Shown: one piece after another, positions 1 through 10,000 of the stretch
How the letters are laid out: every line of letters begins with the position of its first letter
Position numbering within the stretch: the first letter of the stretch is position 1
Program-made: the position numbers and the translations under genes
Assembly (NCBI GenBank): GCA_003255025.1
Contig: QANY01009354.1
Location: forward strand, 178,224-242,223
Origin: Datisca glomerata
Lineage: Eukaryota; Streptophyta; Magnoliopsida; Cucurbitales; Datiscaceae
Direction of reading: 5' to 3'
Length of the DNA: 64,000 nt
The notes under the pieces: generated by a model
What the model saw: the letters and a program-made list of their open reading frames with translations, nothing else
What the model was told of the DNA's origin: nothing
Database searches by the model: none

Positions 1-639
1 TGAAGAGAGCCGTGGGGCTTTTGTCACCCCCGGTCTAGAGGGGGGCTACTTTTTAGTCCGCATTGGGAGGTTTCTCTGTTTTATTCGAAGTGGTTTTTGT
101 ACCTTTATTTGTACTTGTAATCCTATGTTTATTAATGAGAATTAACTTCCTTTACTTTTATCTTTTTAATATTTCTCTTTATTTTCCTTGTCACAAGCCG
201 TATGCTCTGAGAAAAATCTTTTACTTTCTTCTAGGCTCTGTGTTGGCCTTAGCGAGGTCCTTATCCTTTATCCCTTTGTCGTCGGATGTTGTATCCTTAC
301 TCTTACTATCTTGAGGTGCGTGATTGTTATGATCTCGGGTCTGAGTGGGAATTAAAAACGGCGTTGTCCCTTTCAATTTCTTTCCCATATTTATTCTATT
401 CTTGGGAAAGTCTGATCGAGTGAACGCTCCAGTTCTGGCCAGATGTGAGTATAAATCTTTTTTCCTTGGTGACTAGTTAAAAGATCCTCCTTTCTTGACG
501 TAGAGTGCTATGCTCATAGCCGCAAGTCCTAGCTCTGGCAAGGTGTCTTTCCTTGTAAGTCCATAAGGTATAAATGCTTTGACAAGTCACTTAATCTTGT
601 CTACAAGCTGAGGTTCTTGGTAGACATCTCCTTGTTGAT

Positions 640-1533
640 ATCAAGTCAGGCGTGCCTGCTCTAACTAGTCCATTGATCCTGTCTGCGAGCAAGAGTGCTT
701 GGCATACATCTCCTATCAATACCTCCTCCAGCGTGCCTACTCTAACTAGATCCTTAATCCAATCTACGAGTATGAGTACTTGGGAGACATGTCCTTGTTG
801 ATATCCAGCCAGGCGTACCTACTCTCGCTAGATCTTTGATCCTGTCTGTGAGCATGAGTGCTCGACAAATATATCCGGTTGATATCTACCCAGGAATTCC
901 TTCTCTGGCTAGATCGTTGAGCCCATCTGTGAGCATGACTGCTCGGAAAACATCTCCTTATTGATATCTATCCAGGCGTGCCTTCTCTAGCTAGATCTAT
1001 GATCCCATCTATGAGCATGAGTGCTCGACAAACATCTCCTGGTTAGTATCTAGTCGGGTGTGCCTGCTCTAGCTAGACCCTTGATCTTGTCTGCGAGCAT
1101 GAGTACTTAGTAGACATCACCTATCGATATCTAGCTAGGTGTGCTTGCTTTGGCTAGATCCTTGATCCTATCTGCGGGCATGAGTGCTCGACATACATCT
1201 CCTATCGATATCTAGCCAGGAGTGGCTGTTCTGGCTAGATCATTGATTGCGTCTACAAGCATGAGTACTCGACAAACACCTCCTTGTATATATCTAGCCA
1301 TGCGTGCCTTCTCTAGCTAGATCCTTGATCCCGTTTGTGAGGATGGGTGTTCGGCAGACATCTTTTGATGATATCTACCCAAGCGTGTCTGCTCTGACTA
1401 GATCATTGATCCTGTATGTGAGCATGAGTGCTTGGTTGACATCTCATGTCGATATCTAACCAGGCTTGCCAGCTCTGATTAGATCCTTGATCTCGTTTGT
1501 AAGCATGGGTGCTTGAAAGACATCACCGTGTTG
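640..1533. repeat. Tandem array, ~82-bp unit, about 11 copies
   Basis: Units recur at about 646, 731, 811, 891, 972, 1055, 1137, 1217, 1298, 1380 and 1461 and differ by scattered substitutions. Each unit contains an arm pair ctagccag/ctggctag, then a second pair built on gtctg..gagca and tgctc..cagac. A single-stranded copy could therefore form two consecutive stem-loops. The array lies inside a coding-less LTR element. Internal tandem repeats of this sort are common in Tat-type gypsy elements. Confidence 0.85.
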
Positions 1534-1535
1534 AA

Positions 1536-1815
1536 TCCCGACTGGCGGGCTCAGATACCACGCCAGTCATCACTTTTTATTTATCCTGACTGCCGAGCTA
1601 GAGTGCTTGCTAGTCATCATTTTTTGTTTTTCCCAACTGTCGAGCTAGAGTGCTCGCCAGTCATCACTTTTTATTCATCCCGACTACCGAGCTAGAATGC
1701 TCGCTAGTCACTTTTTATTTATCCCAGCTATCAAGCTAGAGTTCTCGCCAGTCATCACTTTTTATTTATCCCAACTATCGAGATAGAGTGATCGTCAGTC
1801 TTCTCTTTTTATTTT
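1536..1815. repeat. Tandem array, ~50-bp unit, about 6 copies
   Basis: This follows the 82-bp array directly. Units begin at about 1536, 1582, 1632, 1679, 1720 and 1769 with 'atccc(g/a)act' and end in 'cgccagtcatcactttt'. The unit looks like a shortened version of the second hairpin of the 82-bp unit (gactggc and gccagtc arms around a 'gagctagagtgct' centre), so it may have arisen by amplifying half of the longer unit. Confidence 0.8.
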
Positions 1816-1989
1816 TATTTACCTGTTGTAGAAGAGTTGGGCCTTTGAGAATTGTAGTATATTCAAAGATCATTAGCAAATATTCCTGCCACGCATTTTA
1901 TTTTTCTAAAAAAATAGATTATCTAGAAAAAGGGACAACATATGACTACTTAGTAAGTTTCGATGGGCACATGGTCCTTTGTGCTTAAC

Positions 1990-3168
1990 CGTCGATCGTT
2001 TCGAGGAGGACCACGTCCTCTGCTCTGAACTGGGGAGTTGTAGGGAGTTCTGATCTTGGCGGCTCTACTAAGATAGTAGTATCTGGGAGCTCTAACTAGC
2101 TTCGTGGTTAGGGCGTCCCTCTCTGAACTTCACCTTTGCATCAGTAGTTAGACGTTTCTAGCTTCGCACCCTTCTCGGAGTATTATTAGCTCCTTGACTC
2201 ATCAAGTTCCCTTTCAGGGGTTGCCCCCTAGTTAATGAGCCAACCATAGACTCCTTCATCCATGTGGTTCCAGTCGCCTTGTATGTGGAACTGAGGGGAA
2301 CATGCATGTGTAGGTGTGTCGTGAAGTTCCTAACTTCATCGAAAGCAGGTGTGAGGGGGTTGGCTATCTCTTTCGCCCTCTCATCGGGGCTTCGTGTCCT
2401 GGTTGACTTCTAAGCTTGCGCTCTGATTTTCTCACAATCCTCGTCCTTCCGTTCTTCCTGTTATGTGGTGCGGGGTTTGGGACCATGTGGCCAAGGCTTG
2501 CATTTCAGCTATGGTGGATGGCTTATGCAAGCCTTTATATTTTAACTGGGACTAATACGCAGCTTGTCTAGTCGCATCGTGCGATTTATTCTTATCAGTC
2601 AAAGGGATACCATAAACCAGAATGTTGGGCGGTCCCCTGGTATCTACACAATTGCTCGCATATTTCTCTTAAGGGTTCTTGGGATATTTTTCCTTTTGCC
2701 TTCTAGGGGTGACCCCAGCCAAAACCTCATAAGAGAAAAGTCTAGCCCTTCACAGCCCAGATTTGTCTTGGTTCCGGTTTCCTCGAGGGGTGACAATCAC
2801 CCCTAGTTGGGAGGTCATCCCACATTTCCTTGGGTAGTTTCCCCTTAGCTCCAGGAGCTCGTGGCAACATTGTCGACGATCTTTTGAGCCATGGGAAGGG
2901 ATCATTCCAGTGCTAGAGACCGTTGTGATTTGCATAGGATCTAGCACATCTTTCCTTTCCTCCTAAGTTATCTACGAGGTTACAACCACCACATCTTTCT
3001 TCCTTTGCTGGATAGTCTAGAGGGGGGTAGGAGTTTCATTCCCTAAAGGAGAGGTGGGCTGGCTACCTCTTCGCCCCAAGTTTCGTCGACTTAGAACATT
3101 GGGCCCATCTTCTCTTTACAAGAAGAGAAAAAGGCTCCTAATGCTTCGAAGAGGATGACTTTGTAGTC
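1990..3168. other. Internal non-coding region of LTR element A
   Basis: Non-repetitive internal sequence with short open stretches only, none of which resembles a known protein. Several short blocks recur in the element at 10466-15441 near 13300-14700, in the same order. That supports common descent and not host gene content. Confidence 0.5.
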
Positions 3169-3170
3169 GA

Positions 3171-3188
3171 TTCCCACAGACAGCGTCA
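3171..3188 (-). other. Primer-binding site of LTR element A
   Basis: The minus strand reads tgacgctgtctgtgggaa, directly inside the LTR. It is two changes from the tggcgccgtctgtgggaa site I associate with Ogre/Tat-type gypsy elements (tRNA-Arg primer, from family knowledge). The changes fit decay of an old copy. Confidence 0.6.
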
Positions 3189-3193
3189 ACTAT

Positions 3194-3904
3194 TTCAGCC
3201 AAAAACTTCAATAGTACACGTGTGGATCCTTCGTCATTGATGCGTGAAGGGATTTGCGGTGGTTACGTTGTACGTATTCTTCCTCCTTGTTGAAGTTCCT
3301 CTCGAGCTCAACTTCTGTAAAACATAGATAAGGAACCTTGTAGACGGGGAACTGGGGGGTTGTTGCTCCGCCTAAAGACCTCTAATGCCTAAGTTAGTAG
3401 ATGATCGATATCTTGGCAAAATTTCTATAAGGGAGAATAAACATGCCTCTTGTGTTATTTATTAGATACATTTATACCTGAGTCTCTTAGGGGCTAAAGA
3501 AATGTGTCGGAGAAGCTTCTTATAGACGTGTTGGAGAAGCTTCACCAAACAAAAGCCTCCCGTTGCCCATCGTCGATTCGACAGAAGGGAGGCAATTTGA
3601 CATAAAGCGATGGGATTTTAATGTCGTAATGACTATGCAAAGGCCATCTTGATACTTTATCATGTAGATTGGACCTGCGGGGTGCTACTTTTGACGAATA
3701 ATGATGAACCTACGCTCGGGGTTGACAGAGCTTTATGTGTAGACTATATTCTTATCCTTTTGTGAGCTCGGGTCAGTGCGTCCCAAACTTAGTAGGGGCC
3801 AACTAGTCAAGGTTGATTCCACCCCTTTCTTGGCACAGGGAATTCCCTACCGTGGCGCGGCATGCCTCTCTGTGTCATTGGAGGTTAGGGAGACGCCCAT
3901 AACA
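3194..3904 (-). repeat. 5' LTR of element A
   Basis: About 711 bp. It aligns along its length with the LTR at 14724-15441, including the start next to the PBS, the 'gtatttatacctgag' TATA-like region near 3463 and the terminus 'cgcccataaca'. On the minus strand it starts TGTTATGGGCG. The first two bases at the PBS side have decayed from the expected terminal dinucleotide. Because the other LTR lies outside the window, a TSD cannot be tested. Confidence 0.75.
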
Positions 3905-3962
3905 AGATCCATCATTCTCTCCGCATATTTTCCTCATACTTCTTATATGTTATTCAGGTCGA

Positions 3963-4003
3963 CACACACACACACACAAACAAACACACACACACACACA
4001 CAC
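3963..4003. repeat. (CA)n microsatellite
   Basis: Uninterrupted and near-perfect CA dinucleotide repeat with two 'aaac' interruptions, just outside the LTR of element A. It is a simple repeat with no other meaning visible. Confidence 0.95.
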
Positions 4004-4366
4004 ATATAATCGCGCATATAATGGGATGAGATAGGAATAATTTTTGGAAAAATTTATCCACGTATTATCGATACATCACTCAGAATAACCTTTTAATTTA
4101 CATGTGATATTTAATAGTTAGTTAGTTTTTGAAATTATGATAAATTGATTAGAGTGGACATTAATTTTTTTAATTCATTCACATATTTGATTAATTTGAA
4201 AACAAGTAATGAATAAATACATTTTAAGATAATTTTAATTTAATAAATTTGGATGAATTGTAGAAAGCTTTAGAGAAAACTATAGGTTTCTACTAATTTA
4301 ATATAGAGGAAAGGTGAATTATCTCGATAAAAATTAAAATACAAGAATTGAAAATATAATTCAATT
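4004..4366. other. AT-rich intergenic sequence
   Basis: No open frame of note, terminal repeat or recognisable motif is visible between the CA repeat and the copia LTR. Confidence 0.5.
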
Positions 4367-5004
4367 TGTTAGCATTTGGTGCCTTATATTCCTTCGAGAT
4401 TTGTTTCCAATTTTGTAGAGTTAATTATTTAAGGAAAATATTATGTGATATTGTGCATTGATTGAGAATACTAGGAAAGTTAAAGTTTTTGGAGTGCCTA
4501 TAAATGATAGGTTTTGGTTTAGGGTTCGGTGGCTCTACTTCAACAAGCTGTGAGATATGAGTCTACCATTAGAGTATTTCGTGGTGAGCAGGCTCTATCT
4601 TTAGAGATAAAGGGCAACCTTAGATGTGAGAGATGACTTTATCCTAAGAGGGGATATCCCATGATATTGAGAGGTTAGTTAGAGGACTTTACCCTTGCTG
4701 AATATGGTTTCCAAGCTAGTGTGATGCATCTAGTTCGATAGAAAAGTCATGAATTTTGTCTAAGCTAATTATAGTTGTCAAAACTAGTGGAGGCATTGAC
4801 CATGTATGAAGTCAATGTGATTGAGGTATGGTTTACGGTTTATACGTGTTTAGTTTAAATCTAGGTATAATAAGATTTAGGTTAGGTGATTGCGTCAGTT
4901 CAGAGTATATAATGTGATGATATATGATATATATATATGTGGACATAGACAAATTGGCCGAACCATATATTATTTCGTTATTGTTTATTTATGTCTCTAG
5001 TACA
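4367..5004 (+). repeat. 5' LTR of non-autonomous copia element
   Basis: Begins TGTTAGCATTTGG and ends ...CTCTAGTACA next to the PBS. The same sequence returns from 5560 onward, with blocks such as 'gagatttgtttccaatttt', 'ggcattgaccatg' and 'aggtgattgcgtc' in the same order. It contains a short (TA)n tract near 4921-4940. Confidence 0.85.
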
Positions 5005-5009
5005 AAAAA

Positions 5010-5021
5010 TGGTATTAGAGC
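5010..5021 (+). other. Primer-binding site (initiator Met tRNA type)
   Basis: tggtattagagc lies five bases after the LTR end. It differs by one base from the tggtatcagagc site widely used by plant copia elements. Confidence 0.8.
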
Positions 5022-5255
5022 TGATGGTTTGATCCTGAAGTATTGAAAGAGTTTATATGCATGATTCTGAGGAGAGCTAAAAAGGTTTAATCTTCATGAT
5101 ACAGTTTGTTGTAGTCTTATTGAATTTTATTTTATGGTGTTGTTGAATTGTTTCTTTGAGAATAATGGAGCGTAAAGGATCTTAAATGTAATTTTTGGTG
5201 TTGCATGGCGTGTGGGTGTAGTAGAGAAATTATAAATGTCGTGTGTATCTGAATT

Positions 5256-5460
5256 AGGGGTATGCAAAAACTAATGAAACAAAACCGGACCAAGCCAAAA
5301 ATTATCGGTTTGGTCAATTTTTTTGTTAAGTGTGGTTGGTTCAGTCTTAGATTAAGAAAAAACAGAACTTTCAGTGTGGTTCAAAATTTCCTATGTTTTG
5401 GACTGGATCGACAGTTTATCCTCTCGCATATATATAAATTAAATATATATATATATCTGT
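5256..5460 (+). mobile_element. Truncated hAT-type MITE
   Basis: Begins aggggtatgcaaaaac and follows the complete MITE at 9492-10000 through 'aaaccggacc', 'tttggtcaatttttttg', 'tggactggatcgac' and 'tttatcct', then runs into (TA)n and (GT)n tracts. The second terminal repeat is missing, so only the 5' half survives, inside the copia internal region. Confidence 0.6.
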
Positions 5461-5547
5461 GTGTGTGTGTGTGTTCGTGATTGAAGATGTTTTAATTGAA
5501 GGTGATGCTAGCGACGATGATTATTTCGAGTGTGGTGGAATTTGAGT

Positions 5548-5559
5548 CAAGGTGGAGAA
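5548..5559 (+). other. Polypurine tract of non-autonomous copia element
   Basis: caaggtggagaa immediately precedes the TGTTAACATTTGG start of the 3' LTR. 'caaggtggaga' next to the LTR is typical of plant copia elements and confirms the plus orientation. Confidence 0.85.
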
Positions 5560-5701
5560 TGTTAACATTTGGTTTCTCAAATTCCTTGGAGATTTGTTTC
5601 CAATTTTGTAGAGTTAATTATTAAGAAAATATTATATGATATTGTGCATTGAATGAGAATCCTATTATGAATAGGAAAGTTAGAGTTTTGGGAGTGCCTA
5701 T

Positions 5702-6581
5702 TGTTATAGGTGCTTTCCCAACCCCCAATGACATAACAACATGTGCCGCGTGACAATAGTGAAGTCTCTACGCCAGAAAATGAGCGGAACTAACCTCGGC
5801 TGGTCGGCCCATATAGAGCTCAGGACGCACACGACCCGAGCTCATGGAAAAATATGAATAAGAGCAGAAAGAAAGCTTCGTTGGCCCAAGCACAAAGTCA
5901 TCATTACCAGCCAAAGGTGACGATCAAGGTGGCACTCCCTCCTAAGCCCAAGCACCCAACTGATCTAATCGCTGTGAAAGAATGATAGGTTAGCCTCCAT
6001 CTAGTCATCCCATAGGCACATCAACATTTAATATTCACCAACTTTATGTCAAAATTTACATCCTTTCCATCCAATCAGTGTCAGGTAAGATAGATTTCGT
6101 GTCCCACAAAGTTTCTTCGACACGCTACCAAAGGACCTGAGGACTCAGGTATAAATACTTCTCCTAATCGCCAAAAGAAGTAGGTTCATCCTCCCCTAAA
6201 GAATTTATGTCGAAATATCAACCATCTTTTGACTTAGGCATCAGAGGCTCTTAGGCGGCAACCACCATCGGTTCCTTGCCTTTAGGGTTCTTTGTTTGTG
6301 TTTTGTAGATGCTGAGGCCGCGAGGAGATTGACATTTGTACTATTTTGCATCGGAGGCCCTTAGGCGGGGTAACCACCCCCTGGTTCCTCACCTTTATGG
6401 TTCTTTTTCTGTGTTTTGCAGACATCAGGGTCGCGAGGAGATCCACTCAAGAAGAAGAGGACGTTCAGCAGAGAGGAAAGTTCACGTATGGCACCATTGT
6501 CTCAGATCCTCCTGGAAGAAGGATGCTCACATCTAATAAGAAAGGTCGACATCCGTACTGTTGAAGTTTTTTGTTATAACA
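5702..6581 (+). mobile_element. Solo LTR of the Tat/LARD-like family
   Basis: An 880-bp segment starting TGTTATAGGTG and ending TTGTTATAACA, flanked by cctat and tctat (a four-of-five TSD) exactly where the host copia LTR is interrupted. Its start matches the inverted ends of the LTRs at 3194-3904 and 14724-15441 (TGTTATRGGCG, then 'ccaatgaca'). Its interior shares 'gacttaggcatcagagg' with them. No internal region follows, so it is a solo LTR, in the opposite orientation to the other two family members. Confidence 0.8.
6238..6449 (+). repeat. 111-bp tandem duplication inside the solo LTR
   Basis: 'gcatcagaggctcttaggcg' at about 6238 recurs as 'gcatcggaggcccttaggcg' at about 6349. Each is followed by a 'ccttt(a)gggttctttttgtgttttg' block and by '(c)gcgaggaga'. 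The other two family LTRs have a single copy, so the duplication is specific to this copy. Confidence 0.75.
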
Positions 6582-6691
6582 TCTATAAATAATATGTTTT
6601 AATTTAAGGTTCAGTGGCTCTACGCGACTGAGGGTGAAAGATTACTCTACCCTAAAAGGAGCATCCTGTGATAAGGGGGCCCTACCCTAAG

Positions 6692-7856
6692 TAGGGATGT
6701 CAATGAGTGGGTTTGGGTTTACCCACATCAAAAAATTACTACCCATACACAATCCCTACTCATGTTAAATTATATGGGTGGTTTTTAGTGATACCCACTA
6801 ATACATTGTACCCAATAGGTGCTCATCCAATTTTTTTCTTTTTCGTTTTGGAACTAATTATTTATTTTTCCTTTTTCTACTCAACTAAACAATTATAGTT
6901 TCATCATTCATTTCTTTCTCTTCACCAAACTATTACGATGGAGATAAACTATTTGCTTAAAATTACTCACTCTCCAAATTGAAAGGCTGGACATCAATCT
7001 CCGTAATAAATAGCTTAAACTAGAAATTGAGTAAAAAATTATTTATTTTATATAAACCTAATAAAATTGATGAATTTTAGTTTGGCTATTCGATCATAAA
7101 ATTGATGATTCAGTCGTCCGATTGTATGATTATTCAATTATAAAATTGACGATCCAGTTTGGATTGATTGTAAAATTCATAAATTTTGGTTCTATTTTAT
7201 TATACAATTGATGAATTTTAGTGTTGTTCAAATGTTAAATTGATAAACTTTATTTCGATTCGGTTAGAATTGATGAATGTTAATTTTGGTTATCAATTGA
7301 TGATCCGATTTGATTTGATGATAAAATTGATGAATTCTGATTTATTTGATTATAAAACTGATGAATTTTCGTATTGGTTATTCGATTATAAATTGATGAC
7401 TGAATTTAGTTCAGTTATAAAAAAATTAATTTCATTTATGTTTGATTATAAATTTGATGAATATTTGTGTTACTAGATTGTAACATTCATGATTTATGGT
7501 TCTATTCGATTATAAGATTGATAAAGTTTAGTTTTGCTGTTCAATTCATGATTCAGTTTATTTCGATTACAAAGTATGAAATTGAAGGAATTCAATTGAT
7601 GATCATGAGTGAAAAATAGAATTACGTCACAATTTTCATTATATAATATTGTTTTCAGAAAAAAGAAAGAAAATGCTCGCTATTGAATTTTGTGAGTACT
7701 CAATGAGTATTGGGTATTACACATACCCTATTCATATATGATGGATAAAAAAATTTCCTCCCAATTAAAAGTGTCACCCATATATAATATTCAAAACGTA
7801 CCCATTAAGCCAAAGATCCGTGAGTATTTAAACCCACAGGTATTTTGACAACCCTT
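6692..7856. mobile_element. hAT-like non-autonomous DNA transposon
   Basis: Ends are tagggatgtcaa and, on the opposite strand, aagggttgtcaa. Both are followed by 'gggttt' and 'acccac' motifs, which are the terminal pattern of plant hAT-type elements. It is inserted into the copia 3' LTR between accctaag and gtcgtaag, a weak five-of-eight TSD match. No transposase is encoded. The interior is largely a degenerate repeat (7070-7560). Confidence 0.65.
7070..7560. repeat. Degenerate minisatellite (about 30-50-bp units)
   Basis: Blocks of the type 'ttgatgaatttta-gtt-ggtt-attcgattataaaa' recur roughly a dozen times with variable spacing. This is the interior of the hAT-like element and accounts for the open frame at 7240-7476, which is not a gene. 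Confidence 0.7.
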
Positions 7857-8213
7857 GTCGTAAGAGATAGAAAGCATGCTTTAATGCCATAAGAGATAGC
7901 TCTTTCCCAAGAGGGGATACCCATGATATTGAGTTGTAACTAGTCCGATTGAGAAGTAGTGACTTTTGTCTAAGCTAGTTATGGTTGTCAAATGTGCTGC
8001 AGACGAGGACCATGCATGGAGTCAATGTGATTGATGTGTGGTTTACATTTTTATGTGTTGAGTTTAGATTTGGGTGTAATGAGTTTTAAGTTAGGTGATT
8101 ACGTCGGTTTTGAGTATGTAATGTGATGGTATAATGAATATATCCATGGACATAGGTAAGTTAGCTTAACCACATTAAAAATATTATTTTGTTATTATTT
8201 ATTGACGCTTCCC

Positions 8214-8758
8214 TTAAAATAAATTTTAACACACTTTTAAATTTTTTTAGTAATGCTAGACTTTACATGTTATTATAATGAGTATGTTGCATTATACGAA
8301 AAATAAATATTGAAGTAGTTAAATGTTACTTTTCATCGAACTTGTTCAATGCACATGCAAATAGACTAGTAATTTAAATGTTGTAATCAAGTCTTTATGC
8401 TCCTCAACTTTAGATATTTTTATGACGTTAATGACTTAGCAACCGAAAAATACTTGTATTTTAATTACAAACGTTAAAGTTATCAATTGCACATTTATTT
8501 AATGTTTGAGACTTAATGAATGTATTGACTATAACATGTTAAACTATATGAAAACTTGATTCGAAAAATTAGTAGACTCTCAAGTACTAATGAATAGACT
8601 TAGAAAAGTTGAGTGTATAATAACTATAATAATATGATATTCATACATATTTGTGAAGAAATCTCAATTCCCATGCCTATGAAAGCGTCGAATTGGGATT
8701 ATATATTCCTTTAAACTTCCGACGACAGTTCGTATGAGTTGTTAGATATGATTAACGA
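8214..8758. other. Intergenic sequence left of the rDNA fragment
   Basis: AT-rich with no gene. The part 8640-8758 is less AT-rich ('aaagcgtcgaattggg', 'cttccgacgacag') and could be rearranged rDNA, but I cannot place it in 26S. Confidence 0.4.
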
Positions 8759-8921
8759 TCTCTCACTCGTATTTAGCCTTGGATGAATTTATCGTTCGAT
8801 TGGAACTGCATTTCCAAACAACCCGAATCGTAGACAACGCCTTGTATTGCGACAGGGTCCGGGCACGACAGGGCTCTCACCCTCTCTGGCACCCCTTTCC
8901 AGGGGACTTGGGCCTGATCCA

Positions 8922-8953
<32 letters not shown>

Positions 8954-9080
8954 AATGTCGAGGGTACCCGATTCTCAAGCTGGGCTCTTTCTGGTTTGCT
9001 CGTTGTTACTAGGGGAATCCTTCTAAGTTTCTTTTCCTCCACTTATTGATATGCTTAAACTCAACGACATGGGGTCGCAT
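8759..9080 (-). rRNA. 26S rRNA 5'-end fragment (decayed)
   Basis: The minus strand starts gcgaccccatg and follows the first ~330 nt of plant 26S rRNA: 'gtttaagcatatcaataag', 'ggaggaaaagaaact', 'gtctggagaagcgtcctcag', 'caagtcccctggaaagggg' and 'tccaaggctaaata'. About 14 nt present in functional genes near the 5' end (before 'gagtttaagc') are missing. Numerous C-to-T and G-to-A type changes are present and the rest of 26S is absent. This is a pseudogene fragment, not a working rRNA gene. Confidence 0.9.
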
Positions 9081-9308
9081 CAATAGGGTCAAGAGTCGGC
9101 GTAGAAGAGTTAATCACACCTCAGTGTTTCATCAAACGCACGCGACAGGACGTTGAGGCTTTAGCAACCACCGTTTGTAGTGGCGATTGAAGCCGAGGTC
9201 TTGTTTTAGGCCAACCACACAACAATGTGCATAGTAGACCAATGTATGTTCCGATGATGCAGTCACCTCAAAGAGATGGTTGTGTTCGTGGGGGAAACAA
9301 GGCGAAAC
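9081..9308 (-). other. ITS2 spacer remnant
   Basis: Lies between the 26S 5' end and the 5.8S 3' end in normal rDNA order on the minus strand. Its length (~228 bp) is normal for plant ITS2. It is less GC-rich than functional ITS2 usually is, as expected after methylcytosine decay. Confidence 0.8.
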
Positions 9309-9412
9309 GGCCAGGCAGACATGCCCTCAGCCAGAAGGCTTTGGGCGCAACTTGCGTTCAAAGACTGGATGGTTCACGGGATTCCGTAATTTACACCAAG
9401 TATCGCATTTCT

Positions 9413-9447
<35 letters not shown>

Positions 9448-9463
9448 ATTATCGAATGTCGTT
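9309..9463 (-). rRNA. 5.8S rRNA (decayed copy)
   Basis: The minus strand begins aacgacattcgataatgg, then has 'atatctcggctctcgcat', 'cgatgaagaacgtag', 'gaaatgcgatacttggtgt' and 'gaacgcaagttgcgcc', the near-invariant 5.8S landmarks. Length is about 155 nt against the usual ~160. Changes in the first 20 nt and in 'gcagaatccc' (here 'acggaatccc') sit at sites that do not vary in functional plant 5.8S, so this is a pseudogene. Confidence 0.9.
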
Positions 9464-9491
9464 ATGAATATCACATGTCACGCAATGGAGT
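9464..9491 (-). other. ITS1 remnant
   Basis: About 28 bp continue past the 5.8S 5' end before the MITE interrupts. The right side of the MITE shows no further ITS1 or 18S, so the rDNA fragment ends at or just past this point. Confidence 0.55.
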
Positions 9492-10000
9492 GAGGGGTGT
9501 GAAAAAACCGACCAAACTGAATGAAAAATGATCGATTTGATTGATTTTTTTAGATAACTACGACCAGTTTGATATTAGATTTAATAAAAACTAAACTTTT
9601 AGTTCGGTCAAAATTTTTCTCTTTTTTAGATCTGATCGACCGTTTATCCTTCATCTTATATATAACATATTTATTTTCTCGCATTTCCTATTTCTCTCAT
9701 CTTTCTTTAATATTTAGTTTACATGTTATGCTCTAAATTACGACTTTTTGTTATAATGTATGAAAAACTTGAAATTTTTCAAACATGTTTGATTAAATTC
9801 AGTGATGGACCTTTTGAAAAAAAAATTCTTGGTGTACCAAAAAATTCAACCGAACCGACTAAGTTATTTTGCGATCTGGTCGGTTCGGTTTATATACACA
9901 TAATTAGTCGGTTCAGTACTCATTTTGACAAATTCATGAATTTTGATTTGATCTAAATTTTATGCTAAAAATTGGACTGAACGTATTATGCACACCCTTA
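9492..10000. mobile_element. hAT-type MITE with 8-bp target duplication
   Basis: A 509-bp element with terminal inverted repeats gaggggtgtgaaaa and taagggtgtgcata, flanked by aatggagt (9484-9491) and aatggaat (10001-10008), seven of eight identical. Subterminal 'accgaacc/ggttcggt' motifs are typical of this plant hAT group. No transposase is encoded. The open frame at 9723-9956 crosses it by chance. Confidence 0.85.

Larger units (their letters stand above)
1..3904 (-). mobile_element. Coding-less LTR retrotransposon (Tat/LARD-like), copy A, truncated by window edge
   Basis: Read on the minus strand, this is the 5' LTR (3194-3904), a primer-binding site beside it and a long internal region that runs off the left window edge. 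The internal region has two tandem arrays and no gag or pol similarity in any frame, so it looks like a large derivative (LARD-like) that depends on another element's enzymes. It belongs to the same family as the element at 10466-15441. They share LTR sequence, the PBS, the style of arrays and segments such as the 'caactggga' region near 2540 and 13880. The PBS resembles that of Ogre/Tat-type gypsy elements, so Tat affiliation is inferred from the PBS only. Confidence 0.7.
4367..8213 (+). mobile_element. Non-autonomous Ty1/copia-type element, nested by two later insertions
   Basis: A 5' LTR (4367-5004), a copia-type PBS (5010-5021), a 555-bp internal region, a polypurine tract (5548-5559) and a 3' LTR starting at 5560 are all in order on the plus strand. 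The internal region encodes no gag or pol, so the element is a short non-autonomous (TRIM-like) derivative. Its 3' LTR was later split by a solo LTR (5702-6581) and by a hAT-like element (6692-7856). The three pieces of the 3' LTR rejoin to about 600 bp, matching the 638-bp 5' LTR. The flanks do not show a clear TSD (caatt on the left). Confidence 0.8.
5560..8213 (+). repeat. 3' LTR of non-autonomous copia element, in three pieces
   Basis: LTR pieces at 5560-5701, 6582-6691 and 7857-8213 together match the 5' LTR in order. The gaps are the solo LTR at 5702-6581 and the hAT-like element at 6692-7856. The last bases have diverged, so the exact right end is uncertain by about ten bases. Confidence 0.75.

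Noticed and set aside
1513..1695. 60-residue open frame with repeated 'CRARVLASHHFL' type units
   Set aside because: It is a readout of the ~50-bp tandem array; the period is not maintained in frame.
7240..7476. 78-residue open frame in the hAT-like element
   Set aside because: It is generated by the AT-rich internal minisatellite; the amino acid sequence is only a readout of the repeat.
9227..9531. Two overlapping plus-strand open frames
   Set aside because: They lie antisense to 5.8S and ITS2; conserved rRNA sequence explains the openness.
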